Shown: one piece after another, positions 1 through 7,937 of the stretch
Numbering within the stretch: the first letter of the stretch is position 1
Layout: each line of letters starts with the position of its first letter
Origin: an uncultured bacterium
Lineage (GTDB): Bacteria; Bacillota; Clostridia; UBA1381
Assembly: GCA_905215805.1 (NCBI GenBank)
Contig: CAJMRL010000016.1
Span: forward strand, 1-58,897
Direction of reading: 5' to 3'
Length of the DNA: 58,897 bases
Program-made: the position numbers and the translations under genes
Notes under the pieces: generated by a model
Seen by the model: only the letters and a program-made list of their open reading frames with translations
Told to the model about the DNA's origin: nothing
Databases searched by the model: none

Positions 1-63
1 TCATGCGGAAATATTGTATAAATAAATTGGATTTTTTTGCGGTTTTGTTGGTAAATTTGTATT

Positions 64-103
64 TACGAAGAAACCCCGCATGCGAAATTCTCGCCATACG
101 GGG
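64..103 (-). terminator. Rho-independent terminator of dapF
   Basis: Downstream of the dapF stop, CCCCG (74-78) pairs with CGGGG (99-103), and an inner GCGA/TCGC stem closes an AATTC loop. On the minus strand the hairpin runs into TTTCTTCGT, a modest T-rich tract. It would end transcription leaving dapF. Confidence 0.6.
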
Positions 104-128
104 CTAATACAAAATCATTCAATATGAA

Positions 129-980
129 TTATGCGTCAACTGTTATTATTCCATCAAACACAAACCTTGCCGGTCCTGTCATATATACATTATTATCTTC
201 TTTATCCCACTTTATGTGAAGCGTACCTCCTAAAAGTACCAGATCCGCTTCATCATCTACTAAATCAGACAGATTCGCCGCGACCAAAGTAGCACAAGCA
301 CCTGTACCGCAAGCAAGAGTTTCTCCTGTACCTCTTTCCCACACTCTCATCTTAATAGTATTCCTATCTACAATTTGAGCAAATTCCGTGTTTATCTTTC
401 TTGGGAAAAGAGTATGTGTTTCAAATTTAGGTCCTATTTTTTCTATATCAATATCATCAACACTATCTACATATGTAACCGCATGAGGATTTCCCATTGA
501 AACACCTGTAACTTTATATTCTTCTCCATCGACAATAACAGATTCCTGAACAAAGCGATTAAGCTTAGAATCTATCGGAATATTTGCCGGAACAAGCTCC
601 GGAGATCCCATATTAACACACACCGTATCAACCTCTCCATTTTCGTCAAGGTTAAGATTAAGAATCTTTATACCCGCAAGAGTTTCAAGAGTAACTGTAG
701 TTTTATCTGTTAATCCCTTATCATGAACATATTTTCCTATACAGCGCGTAGCATTTCCGCACATTTCCGCTTGAGTTCCGTCACTGTTATACATATCCAT
801 TCTAAAATCAGCTACATCAGACGGACATATAAGAACCAATCCATCCGAACCTATACCAAAATGTCTGTCCGAAACCATCTTTGCAACTGTATTTATATTT
901 TCAATCTTTTCCTCAAAACAATTCACATAAATATAATCGTTACCTGCACCCTGCATTTTTGTAAATTTAAAAGTTTGCAT
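129..980 (-). CDS. dapF: Diaminopimelate epimerase
   Basis: Interconverts LL- and meso-diaminopimelate in the cytoplasm, the last step before meso-DAP is used for lysine and peptidoglycan. The 283-residue length is normal for DapF. Both catalytic cysteines are visible in their family motifs: Cys74 in MCGNATRC and Cys224 in ACGTGAC, and the N-terminal GAGNDYI motif is present. The ATG follows an AAGGGG ribosome-binding site. The gene has its own promoter between it and the upstream ANTAR gene and a terminator behind it, so it appears to be transcribed alone. Confidence 0.95.
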   Translation of the reverse strand: MQTFKFTKMQGAGNDYIYVNCFEEKIENINTVAKMVSDRHFGIGSDGLVLICPSDVADFRMDMYNSDGTQAEMCGNATRCIGKYVHDKGLTDKTTVTLETLAGIKILNLNLDENGEVDTVCVNMGSPELVPANIPIDSKLNRFVQESVIVDGEEYKVTGVSMGNPHAVTYVDSVDDIDIEKIGPKFETHTLFPRKINTEFAQIVDRNTIKMRVWERGTGETLACGTGACATLVAANLSDLVDDEADLVLLGGTLHIKWDKEDNNVYMTGPARFVFDGIITVDA

Positions 981-1039
981 TTATATCCCCTTCTTCCAAC
1001 AATCCAAATTACCGATCATATATTAATATAACTGTTTGT

Positions 1040-1068
1040 ATTATACCATAGATTCTTCTTAAATGCAA
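1040..1068 (-). promoter_or_regulatory. Sigma-A promoter of dapF
   Basis: On the minus strand TTGCAT (1063-1068) and TATAAT (1040-1045) are separated by 17 bp, about 60 bp upstream of the dapF ATG. Confidence 0.65.
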
Positions 1069-1076
1069 GCACTAAT

Positions 1077-1604
1077 TTATATATGGAGAATTTGTCTTGC
1101 CGTATCAATAAATTTTGCCCCTGTATCCATACTTCTTTTTTGAATAAACCTATGCGCTTGCTGCTCTGTCATTCTATATTTCTCCATAAGATAAAGCTTA
1201 GCTCTTTCTATAATCTCCTCATCCTCTGCCGAGCGATTTACATTTTTGGGCTTAGTTCTTTCTATATGTCCAAGAAAGACTTCTATTGAAGAAATAAGCC
1301 TTTCCCTTCCCACCGGCAGCGGCAATACAAAAATTTCTTCATTATCTATCATATCCTGTCTTTCTGCCTTTACAATAGACATGAGCTTCTGCCCCGGATA
1401 TAAGCCTTCAAAAACATCGTCAAGCTGACCGTCCTTAAGCTTATATCCCATTATTACAAGCACTTCATCTATATTGCTCAAATATCTTAACAGCTCAGCA
1501 ACTGAGTGTACAACGGCACGAACCTTAAATCCGCTTCCATCAAGCATTTTCTTAAATTTTTGAGCTGTTTCCGGTTTAGAAAACGCGAGAATAATCTGCT
1601 CCAC
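1077..1604 (-). CDS. ANTAR-domain RNA-binding response regulator next to glnA
   Basis: The C-terminal ~55 residues (from EDEEIIERAKLYLMEKYRMTEQQAHRFIQKRSMD) are a clear ANTAR domain, the RNA-binding antitermination module of AmiR and NasR. The N-terminal ~120 residues resemble a receiver fold but lack an obvious phospho-acceptor aspartate and the acidic pair, so this is probably a pseudo-receiver controlled by a ligand or partner. I chose the GTG at 1604 (175 residues) because AGAGG then lies 8 bases away; a GTG at 1613 overlaps that site. It sits 31 bp after glnA and is likely co-transcribed. NitR downstream of glnA in Clostridium saccharobutylicum is the known parallel, which suggests control of nitrogen assimilation. 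Confidence 0.85.
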   Translation of the reverse strand: MEQIILAFSKPETAQKFKKMLDGSGFKVRAVVHSVAELLRYLSNIDEVLVIMGYKLKDGQLDDVFEGLYPGQKLMSIVKAERQDMIDNEEIFVLPLPVGRERLISSIEVFLGHIERTKPKNVNRSAEDEEIIERAKLYLMEKYRMTEQQAHRFIQKRSMDTGAKFIDTARQILHI

Positions 1605-1635
1605 CGCTGCCACCTCTTTTCCTTAGAACTTATTT

Positions 1636-2964
1636 TTAATATTTTTCAAGATAATTATCAATTTCCCACTGATTTATTGTTTGGCTGTATTCCCTATATT
1701 CCGCCTCTTTTGATGTGATATAAGCCTCTTTAAAGTTTTTACCGAGAAGCTCTGTAACAAAATCAGACTTTCTTGCAATCTTAAGTGCTTCATTTAAGCT
1801 GATAGGTAGATTTTTTATTCCCAAAGCCTCCTTTTCTCTTGTCGATAAATTATATATATTTACATCTATACTCGGCGGAAGTTCTATATCATTCTCTATT
1901 CCCTCCAATCCTGCCTTAAGGCATGCTGCAATCGCAAGATACGGGTTAGCCGTAGGATCAGGAGCACAAAATTCTACTCTTGCGTCTTCAGGATTCTTAA
2001 ACGGAGGTATTTTTATCAAAAGAGAATTGTTATGCTCTGACCATGAAATAAAGCATGGCGCCTCATATCCCGGTGTAAAACGTTTATATGAATTTACAAT
2101 CGGATTTATAAGACATGACATATCCAAAGTATATTTCAATAAACCTGCTATAAATTGATATGCAATTTTAGAAAGCTTATTCCTGTCATTTTCATCATAG
2201 AAAGCATTTTTCCCATCTTTTTCGAGTGACATTGTAAGGTGCATTCCGCTTCCCCAATCCTTTTCAAATGGTTTTGGCATAAATGTAGCATGCAGCCCGT
2301 TTCTTTTTGCCAATGTTTTTACAACTGTTCTGAATGTAGTAAGCTTATCAGCCGTTGCAAGCGCATTATCATATCTAAAAACCACCTCATGCTGTCCCCT
2401 TGCCATCTCATGATGAGATGATTCAACTACATATCCCATTTCTTCGAGTGTCAGACATATATCCCGGCGGCAGTTTTCTCCGTTATCAAGCGGAGCAAGG
2501 TCAAAGTATCCCGCACTATCACTCGGCTGCATTGTAGGATTTCCGTCATCATCAGTATTAAACAAGAAAAATTCACATTCAGGACCTATATTAAATGTAA
2601 ATCCCATTTCCTCCGCTCTTTTTATCTGTTTTTTCAAAACCAATCTCGTATCATATTCAAGTGGTTTTCCGTCAGCGGTATACAAATCACATATTAAACG
2701 TGCAACTTTCCCTTGGTGAGGACGCCACGGAAAAATAGTAAACGTATCAAGATCCGGATGCAAGAACCAATCTGTATTTTCGATATTCATATTTTCGGCT
2801 AAAGGAGAACCGTCCATCATTACTTGATTATCAAGTACAGAAAGCAGTCTTGAAACAGTAACTGCCATATTTCTCATCTGCCCTGTCATATCTGTAAACT
2901 GCAAACGAATAAAACCAACATTTTCTTCTTCAACCAATTCCAAAATATCCTGTTTGGTAAGCAT
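1636..2964 (-). CDS. glnA: Glutamine synthetase, type I
   Basis: Makes glutamine from glutamate, ammonia and ATP; a cytoplasmic dodecamer. The 442-residue length matches the short GSI-alpha class of Bacillota. Visible family motifs include GPECEFFLF (metal ligands), the HHEMARGQHEV segment, the flexible-loop region NSYKRFTPGYEAP and CAPDPTANPYLA. The region around YNLSTREKEALG lacks the enterobacterial adenylylation context, so feedback control is more likely. The ATG has a strong AAGGAGG site. Expression starts from a consensus promoter whose transcript begins with a hairpin (3025-3054), and the ANTAR gene follows. Confidence 0.95.
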   Translation of the reverse strand: MLTKQDILELVEEENVGFIRLQFTDMTGQMRNMAVTVSRLLSVLDNQVMMDGSPLAENMNIENTDWFLHPDLDTFTIFPWRPHQGKVARLICDLYTADGKPLEYDTRLVLKKQIKRAEEMGFTFNIGPECEFFLFNTDDDGNPTMQPSDSAGYFDLAPLDNGENCRRDICLTLEEMGYVVESSHHEMARGQHEVVFRYDNALATADKLTTFRTVVKTLAKRNGLHATFMPKPFEKDWGSGMHLTMSLEKDGKNAFYDENDRNKLSKIAYQFIAGLLKYTLDMSCLINPIVNSYKRFTPGYEAPCFISWSEHNNSLLIKIPPFKNPEDARVEFCAPDPTANPYLAIAACLKAGLEGIENDIELPPSIDVNIYNLSTREKEALGIKNLPISLNEALKIARKSDFVTELLGKNFKEAYITSKEAEYREYSQTINQWEIDNYLEKY

Positions 2965-3015
2965 ATCAAAGCCTCCTTAAAATTAATATTCAGATATATA
3001 AACATATTTACTTAC

Positions 3016-3054
3016 AAAAACCAAAAGGGCATTCCTGTACCCAGGAACGCCCTT
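3016..3054 (-). promoter_or_regulatory. Terminator-like hairpin at the 5' end of the glnA mRNA
   Basis: On the minus strand a 13-bp stem (one G-U pair) with a GGTA loop is followed by TTTTGGTTTTT. The predicted start site (about 3056) is only a couple of bases upstream, so the hairpin forms the very start of the leader. An outer CTTACAA/TTGTAAG pairing could compete with release. It looks like an attenuator or 5' stability element. It does not show the paired A-N-N-G hexaloops of known ANTAR targets. Confidence 0.6.
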
Positions 3055-3062
3055 GTAAGCTT

Positions 3063-3091
3063 ATTATACTATATATATTTAATTTTGTCAA
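3063..3091 (-). promoter_or_regulatory. Consensus sigma-A promoter of glnA
   Basis: On the minus strand TTGACA (3086-3091), a 17-bp spacer and TATAAT (3063-3068), a perfect consensus. A strong unregulated core promoter would make a downstream control step in the leader plausible. Confidence 0.85.
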
Positions 3092-3177
3092 TAGATATTT
3101 CCAACAATAACTAACATATTTTATAAATAAAAAAAACGATTACAAAGAGACCATCCTCAATTTTTTATTATAAGCTA

Positions 3178-4356
3178 TTATAATCCCATGCTGCTTCTCA
3201 TTTCATTTATTTTTCGGCTTGCAGACAGATCAATATCCTCATACTGATGGGCAACTCTTTTTATTGTATCTCTTTTACCTATAACAGCCGCTATTCCTCT
3301 GTGAATCCAGCATAAAGGCAGAAAAACCGGATGCCGTTTAAGCACAGGATATTTGGTCTCCATTGCACTCTTTTTTAAAAAAGCGCTCTTAAACAATGTC
3401 ATAAATTTCAAATAAGTCCTGTTCTCCGTTTCCCCTGCAATAGTATTTATTCCGGAAGCTCGCCACTGAAGCGAAACCCCGTCCCAACCGCTTTGAGCAA
3501 CATATTCACTTATTATACGCGTTTCCTCATCGCATTCGCCGGAGTCAAACCAGAAGCTATAAAGCTTCATAAATTTTCCGTAAAACAAGCTGAGTCCGCA
3601 TTTTTCCAGCTCTTTATCTATGTATTTAAAATCCATCTCTTTTTTCTGTCTTAAATATACCCATACATCAAGAACAGCCCGTATCCCAACACCGCCAAAC
3701 TTCATATGTTTTGCAATATGGCAAATCATAAACAAATAAAAATCCTCGTCACTCATAACATATTCGCAGCCTTTTTTATGAATAAAACGCTCGGAAATCT
3801 TATTGCATACATCTCTCCATACTATTTGCTCGTCAGAAATAAACTTCTTATGCAGCTCGACATAAGAAAATTTGTCAACGCTGTAATTATCCGTACTAAT
3901 ATCGCTACCGAATGTATGATTTTCAAATCCAAGACTCTCCATGATTTCCTTAGCGCGCAAAGCATTTTGCGGACCTACAAATATATCCATATCAGCACAC
4001 TGTCTCAAGTCTGAGGATGGATAAAAATTTTTCATTACCATACCTTTCATAACAACAAAATTAATATTATTCTTATTAAAGGCATCTGTAACCATATCAA
4101 GATAATAATGCTGTGCAGCGTCATTAAGAATTCCCTGCTGATATTTTTCCCCAAAAATCTCCCATACCTTCTTTTCCATTGGCGTATCACCCAGTCGCTG
4201 CAAAGCACTGTATGCTATATTCTCCAGTTTGTGCGCAACGCAAAATTCAAAAAATTTCATGCAATCAATGTCTTCCGGTATCGGCTGAGGATCTCTATTT
4301 TCAATAACGCTTTTACACAATTCTATCAGATATTCAGTATATATATTGTTTTCCAT
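3178..4356 (-). CDS. Nucleotidyltransferase family protein (NTP_transf_5-like)
   Basis: A 392-residue soluble protein. The segment VVMKGMVMKNFYPSSDLRQCADMDIFV carries the K-G...R...D-x-D arrangement of the Pol-beta-like nucleotidyltransferase fold in the 'uncharacterised nucleotidyltransferase' family (Pfam NTP_transf_5); the D-M-D pair would bind metal. The C-terminal half is mainly helical and not recognised. Relatives are often found in surface-polysaccharide or peptide clusters, but none is nearby, so the substrate is unknown. The AAGGAG site lies 14 bases before the ATG, a long spacing. It has its own divergent consensus promoter. Confidence 0.75.
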   Translation of the reverse strand: MENNIYTEYLIELCKSVIENRDPQPIPEDIDCMKFFEFCVAHKLENIAYSALQRLGDTPMEKKVWEIFGEKYQQGILNDAAQHYYLDMVTDAFNKNNINFVVMKGMVMKNFYPSSDLRQCADMDIFVGPQNALRAKEIMESLGFENHTFGSDISTDNYSVDKFSYVELHKKFISDEQIVWRDVCNKISERFIHKKGCEYVMSDEDFYLFMICHIAKHMKFGGVGIRAVLDVWVYLRQKKEMDFKYIDKELEKCGLSLFYGKFMKLYSFWFDSGECDEETRIISEYVAQSGWDGVSLQWRASGINTIAGETENRTYLKFMTLFKSAFLKKSAMETKYPVLKRHPVFLPLCWIHRGIAAVIGKRDTIKRVAHQYEDIDLSASRKINEMRSSMGL

Positions 4357-4407
4357 TTTATTCTATAAAGCTCCTTTAAAGCAATCCAAAATATATTCAT
4401 TATAAAA

Positions 4408-4436
4408 ATTATATATTAATAATCATTCTTTGTCAA
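4408..4436 (-). promoter_or_regulatory. Sigma-A promoter of the nucleotidyltransferase gene
   Basis: On the minus strand TTGACA (4431-4436), 17 bp, TATAAT (4408-4413). It forms a divergent pair with the plus-strand promoter at 4468-4496. Confidence 0.8.
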
Positions 4437-4467
4437 GCAAAAAAATCCAATTAATACAATTATTTTA

Positions 4468-4496
4468 TTGCTTTCTTTTATAAAATATATTATAAT
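4468..4496 (+). promoter_or_regulatory. Sigma-A promoter of the ABC-class ATPase operon
   Basis: TTGCTT (4468-4473), 17 bp, TATAAT (4491-4496), about 36 bp before the ATG. Confidence 0.7.
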
Positions 4497-4532
4497 AATG
4501 AATATAAATCTAAACAGAAACAGGAGATCAAT

Positions 4533-6248
4533 ATGAAAACAGAAAATGAACTGCGCTCAGTATTGCGCTCAATAGACCATAAAAGCTATCCTGCATATAA
4601 GCAGCTTTCCGGTCAATACAAATTTGAACATTATTTTTTATTTATAGACCATGTACAAGGGGATCCGTTTGCTTCTCCATCTGCAATTCACGTTGAAATT
4701 CCAATAAGCCGTACAGGCTTTCCGAAAGAATATTATAGTAATTCGTGCTCAAAAATTGCTTTATGCGATTATCTTACACGCCGTCTCTGTGAACAGTTTG
4801 AGCAGTACAATTTCAAGGCAAAAGGCTCCGGAAAGAGCGGACTTATATCGATAAGCAGATGCGGACAGGAGGTTTTTGAAAGAAGTGCATGTGAGATAAC
4901 ATCAAATAAGCTCATAGTCCGCTTTCACGTTGGATTTCCTGCATTCGGCAGAACAATCAATTCCGGCGAGCTCGAAAAAATATTATTCGCTTTTTTGCCG
5001 CGCTGCATAGAAAACAGTCTATTCTACAAAACAGCAAACAAGCAGCTTCTTGAAGACGCCATATTTCTTGCAGAAGACCAAGAAGCATTAAGAGAGATTC
5101 TCGATGCAGAAAATCTGATATGCTTTGTTGCTGATGGAGCAGTACTTCCGAGAAAAAGTGGTATTTCAGATTTGCCTATGAACGGATCTGTTCCTTTTGA
5201 ATCTCCGGATTCGATGCGGCGGGAATTCGTTCTCCCTCATAAGGGCAAAATAAGCGGAATGGCAGTGCCTTCCGGAATAACGCTGATAGTCGGAGGAGGC
5301 TACCACGGAAAATCCACATTGCTTGAAGCTATACAAATGGGAATTTATAATCATATTTCTGGAGACGGACGTGAATTTGTAATAACAAACAATACAGCAA
5401 TAAAACTGCGCGCGGAAGATGGACGCAGTGTAAGAAATGTTGATATATCCTTATTTATCAACGATCTTCCAAACAAAAAAGACACCACATCCTTCACAAG
5501 CGCCGACTCAAGCGGCAGTACCTCCCAGGCGGCAGGAGTCATTGAGGGAATAGAATCCGGCACAAAGCTTTTCCTTATTGACGAAGACACCTCCGCAACA
5601 AACTTCATGGTTCGTGATAAGTTGATGCAAAAAATCATCAGCCGCGAAAAAGAACCTATAACTCCCTTCCTTGAACGGGCAGGCGAACTTTATGAGAAAG
5701 CCGGAATATCCACAATACTTGTTGCAGGAAGTTCAGGAGCATTTTTCTATATTGCAGATAATATAATACTCATGGACTGCTATAAGCCATACGATATAAC
5801 CGATACTGTTAAAGAGGAATGCAAAAATTACAGCGCGCCAAGAATAAAAGCTCCGGATTTTAAAATCCCAGACTTTAACCGCGTATTTCCCCGCTATGTC
5901 CGTTCCGAAGAAAAAGGCGGACGCGGCAAGTATCATGAGCATATGAAAGTGAAGGTTTTCGGCACCGAATCATTTTCACTTGACAGAGAAAATATAAACG
6001 TACGCTATCTCGAGCAGCTTTCAGATTCAGAACAAACAACAGCCCTCGCACAGCTTTTGCGTTTTGGACTTGAAAATGTAATAGACGGCAGACGCACGAT
6101 TCGGGAAACTGTAAATATGATATACGAAACCCTAAACACAAAAGGCTGGGAACCGTTTTGCGGCTCATACATTCCCTGCGGACTGGCAAAGCCGCGTATA
6201 CAGGAACTATTCGCCTGCATTAACCGATTTAGAGGAGGTCAAAAATGA
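4533..6248 (+). CDS. Predicted ABC-class ATPase (COG3044 type)
   Basis: A 571-residue soluble P-loop protein matching the family annotated 'ABC-class ATPase' (Pfam ABC_ATPase). The nucleotide site is visible: an atypical Walker A GGGYHGKST (residues 254-262), an SQA-type signature-like stretch at about 329-340, and Walker B LFLIDED (346-352). There are no membrane segments and no transporter partner. The family has no established substrate and is not a transport ATPase by context. Its stop overlaps the ATG of the GH43 gene by 4 bp, so the two are translationally coupled, an unexplained pairing. The ATG follows AGGAG at a good distance. Confidence 0.85.
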   Translation: MKTENELRSVLRSIDHKSYPAYKQLSGQYKFEHYFLFIDHVQGDPFASPSAIHVEIPISRTGFPKEYYSNSCSKIALCDYLTRRLCEQFEQYNFKAKGSGKSGLISISRCGQEVFERSACEITSNKLIVRFHVGFPAFGRTINSGELEKILFAFLPRCIENSLFYKTANKQLLEDAIFLAEDQEALREILDAENLICFVADGAVLPRKSGISDLPMNGSVPFESPDSMRREFVLPHKGKISGMAVPSGITLIVGGGYHGKSTLLEAIQMGIYNHISGDGREFVITNNTAIKLRAEDGRSVRNVDISLFINDLPNKKDTTSFTSADSSGSTSQAAGVIEGIESGTKLFLIDEDTSATNFMVRDKLMQKIISREKEPITPFLERAGELYEKAGISTILVAGSSGAFFYIADNIILMDCYKPYDITDTVKEECKNYSAPRIKAPDFKIPDFNRVFPRYVRSEEKGGRGKYHEHMKVKVFGTESFSLDRENINVRYLEQLSDSEQTTALAQLLRFGLENVIDGRRTIRETVNMIYETLNTKGWEPFCGSYIPCGLAKPRIQELFACINRFRGGQK

Positions 6249-7786
6249 AATACAGCAATCCTGTAAACAGAGGTTTTTTTCCGGACCCGTCAGTTATACG
6301 GGTTAAGGATGATTATTATCTTGTAAATTCATCATTCCAATATTTCCCTTGCATTCCCATATCTCATTCAAAGGACATGGTAAACTGGGAAATTATCGGT
6401 CACGCAATAACAAATCCGGACTACCTTGATTTATCCGAAATAAAGGACTCACATGGAATATGGGCGCCTGATATATTCTTCTATAATAATGAATTTTATA
6501 TAATCGCGACCATGCGCCTTAATGACTGTCAAGATAAAAAAAATCATCCGGCTCGCCAGCAGCTTATTATGAAATCCAAAAATCCGGAAGGGCCTTACTC
6601 GAAACCTGTATGGCTTGATGCCGACTCTATCGACCCTTCTTTGTTTGTAGATGATAACGGCAAAAAATACATGATTACAGCCAAAGCCGCGACTGCTTGG
6701 GAGCTTAGCGATGATTTTATGTCAATAATATCCCCAAAACGTACAATATGGGCAGGTACGGGGGAACGCTGCTCCGAAGGCCCTCATATATTAAAGCATA
6801 ACGGCTACTATTATGCAATGACCGCCGAAGGAGGGACCGGTTATGGCCACGGAATAAATGTTGCCCGAAGCCGTAAGCTTTTCGGTAACTATGAAGAGTG
6901 TCCATACAATCCGGTAATGCGCCAGACAAATCCGGACAGCCTCATACAACGTGCAGGTCACGGCAAGCTTGTCGAGGACCAAAACGGAAACTGGTGGGCA
7001 TATTATTTATGCGGACGCAGAAATGAAGGTAATTATACCACACTTGGACGGGAAACCGCACTTGACCCCGTAACATGGACCGATGACGGCTGGTTTTTGA
7101 TAAACGAAGGAAAAGGTCCGAGCGAAAACCAAGACGGTCCAGAGCTGCCTGTATACGAAAAAAATAAGTCCATATTTGTCGATGAATTTAATGATAGCAG
7201 TCTCGGTCTTGAATGGGAATTTGTCCGAAATCCGGATTATAATAACCTATCACTAAACGGTGAAAGACCGAGTCATTTAAGAATATATACCGACGATAAG
7301 CCGCTCAGTTCAATAAGCTCTAAAAATACGCTTTTACACCGCGAAAGCGAGTTTAAGTTTACCGCCGAAACAAAGCTTGACTTTATCCCCCAGGAAGACT
7401 GCTGTGCCGGAATAACCTGCTATTACAGCACTTCTACTTATATTAGATTTAATATATCCATGCACAAATCATCCACTGTTATAGAGCTTGTTTCAAATCG
7501 CGGGAACGGTGAAATGGTTGAGGTCTGTCAAAATATCAAGCTCAACGGTCCGATTTACCTTAAAGTTAAAACTGATGGACAAAAACGAAAATTTATGTAT
7601 AGTACCGACGGAAATGAATACATAGCAGCCGGAACAGTCGAGCCGTGTACTTTTCTATGCGATGAAGGAGTTCCGGGGGACAGAAAACGCCATACAGGCA
7701 CTTTGACCGGGATTTTTGCTAATAACGGAAACACCGGAAAAAGAATTTATGCCGATTTTGATTGGTTTAAAATGAAATTTGAATAG
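6245..7786 (+). CDS. Glycoside hydrolase family 43 (beta-xylosidase / arabinofuranosidase type)
   Basis: An inverting glycosidase of 513 residues without a signal peptide, so it should act inside the cell on imported oligosaccharides. The five-blade propeller fills residues 1 to ~305, with the expected catalytic set: base Asp14 in FFPDPS, pKa-tuning Asp130 in DSIDPS and acid Glu178 in CSEGPH. The C-terminal ~200 residues look like the concanavalin-like domain of GH43 xylosidases (FVDEFNDSSLGLEWEFVRNP start, YSTSTYIRFN). Likely substrates are xylo- or arabino-oligosaccharides; the exact one cannot be read from sequence. It starts inside the ATPase stop (ATGA overlap). Confidence 0.92.
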   Translation: MKYSNPVNRGFFPDPSVIRVKDDYYLVNSSFQYFPCIPISHSKDMVNWEIIGHAITNPDYLDLSEIKDSHGIWAPDIFFYNNEFYIIATMRLNDCQDKKNHPARQQLIMKSKNPEGPYSKPVWLDADSIDPSLFVDDNGKKYMITAKAATAWELSDDFMSIISPKRTIWAGTGERCSEGPHILKHNGYYYAMTAEGGTGYGHGINVARSRKLFGNYEECPYNPVMRQTNPDSLIQRAGHGKLVEDQNGNWWAYYLCGRRNEGNYTTLGRETALDPVTWTDDGWFLINEGKGPSENQDGPELPVYEKNKSIFVDEFNDSSLGLEWEFVRNPDYNNLSLNGERPSHLRIYTDDKPLSSISSKNTLLHRESEFKFTAETKLDFIPQEDCCAGITCYYSTSTYIRFNISMHKSSTVIELVSNRGNGEMVEVCQNIKLNGPIYLKVKTDGQKRKFMYSTDGNEYIAAGTVEPCTFLCDEGVPGDRKRHTGTLTGIFANNGNTGKRIYADFDWFKMKFE

Positions 7787-7854
7787 ATCGATTTAGTCAA
7801 TACTGAGTTTGAAGCCGTCATGTTTTCATCCGGAAGAATTTTATATTAAATTAC

Positions 7855-7914
7855 TTGCAATAACAGCAGAAATATAATATAATAGTATATAATACTATGT
7901 CGGTATAAATACCG
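7855..7914 (+). promoter_or_regulatory. Promoter and downstream inverted repeat of the GH2 gene
   Basis: TTGCAA (7855-7860), 17 bp, TATAAT (7878-7883), then an inverted repeat CGGTAT-AA-ATACCG (7901-7914) at about +12. The repeat could be a repressor operator or a small leader hairpin. It indicates separate control of the GH2 gene from the GH43 gene before it. Confidence 0.55.
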
Positions 7915-7937
7915 CAGATATATTAAGGAGAGAAAAA

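Noticed and set aside
3016..3054. glnA leader hairpin as a standard ANTAR dual-hexaloop site
   Set aside because: Only one stem is present and its loop does not match the A-N-N-G hexaloop pattern, so only a general attenuator call is made.
3100..3177. Terminator behind the nucleotidyltransferase gene (T8 run near 3128-3135 on the minus strand)
   Set aside because: The T-run is clear but no convincing stem precedes it.
3706..4368. Plus-strand open frames opposite the nucleotidyltransferase gene
   Set aside because: They lack ribosome-binding sites and known motifs, and the minus-strand gene has family motifs, a promoter and a proper start.
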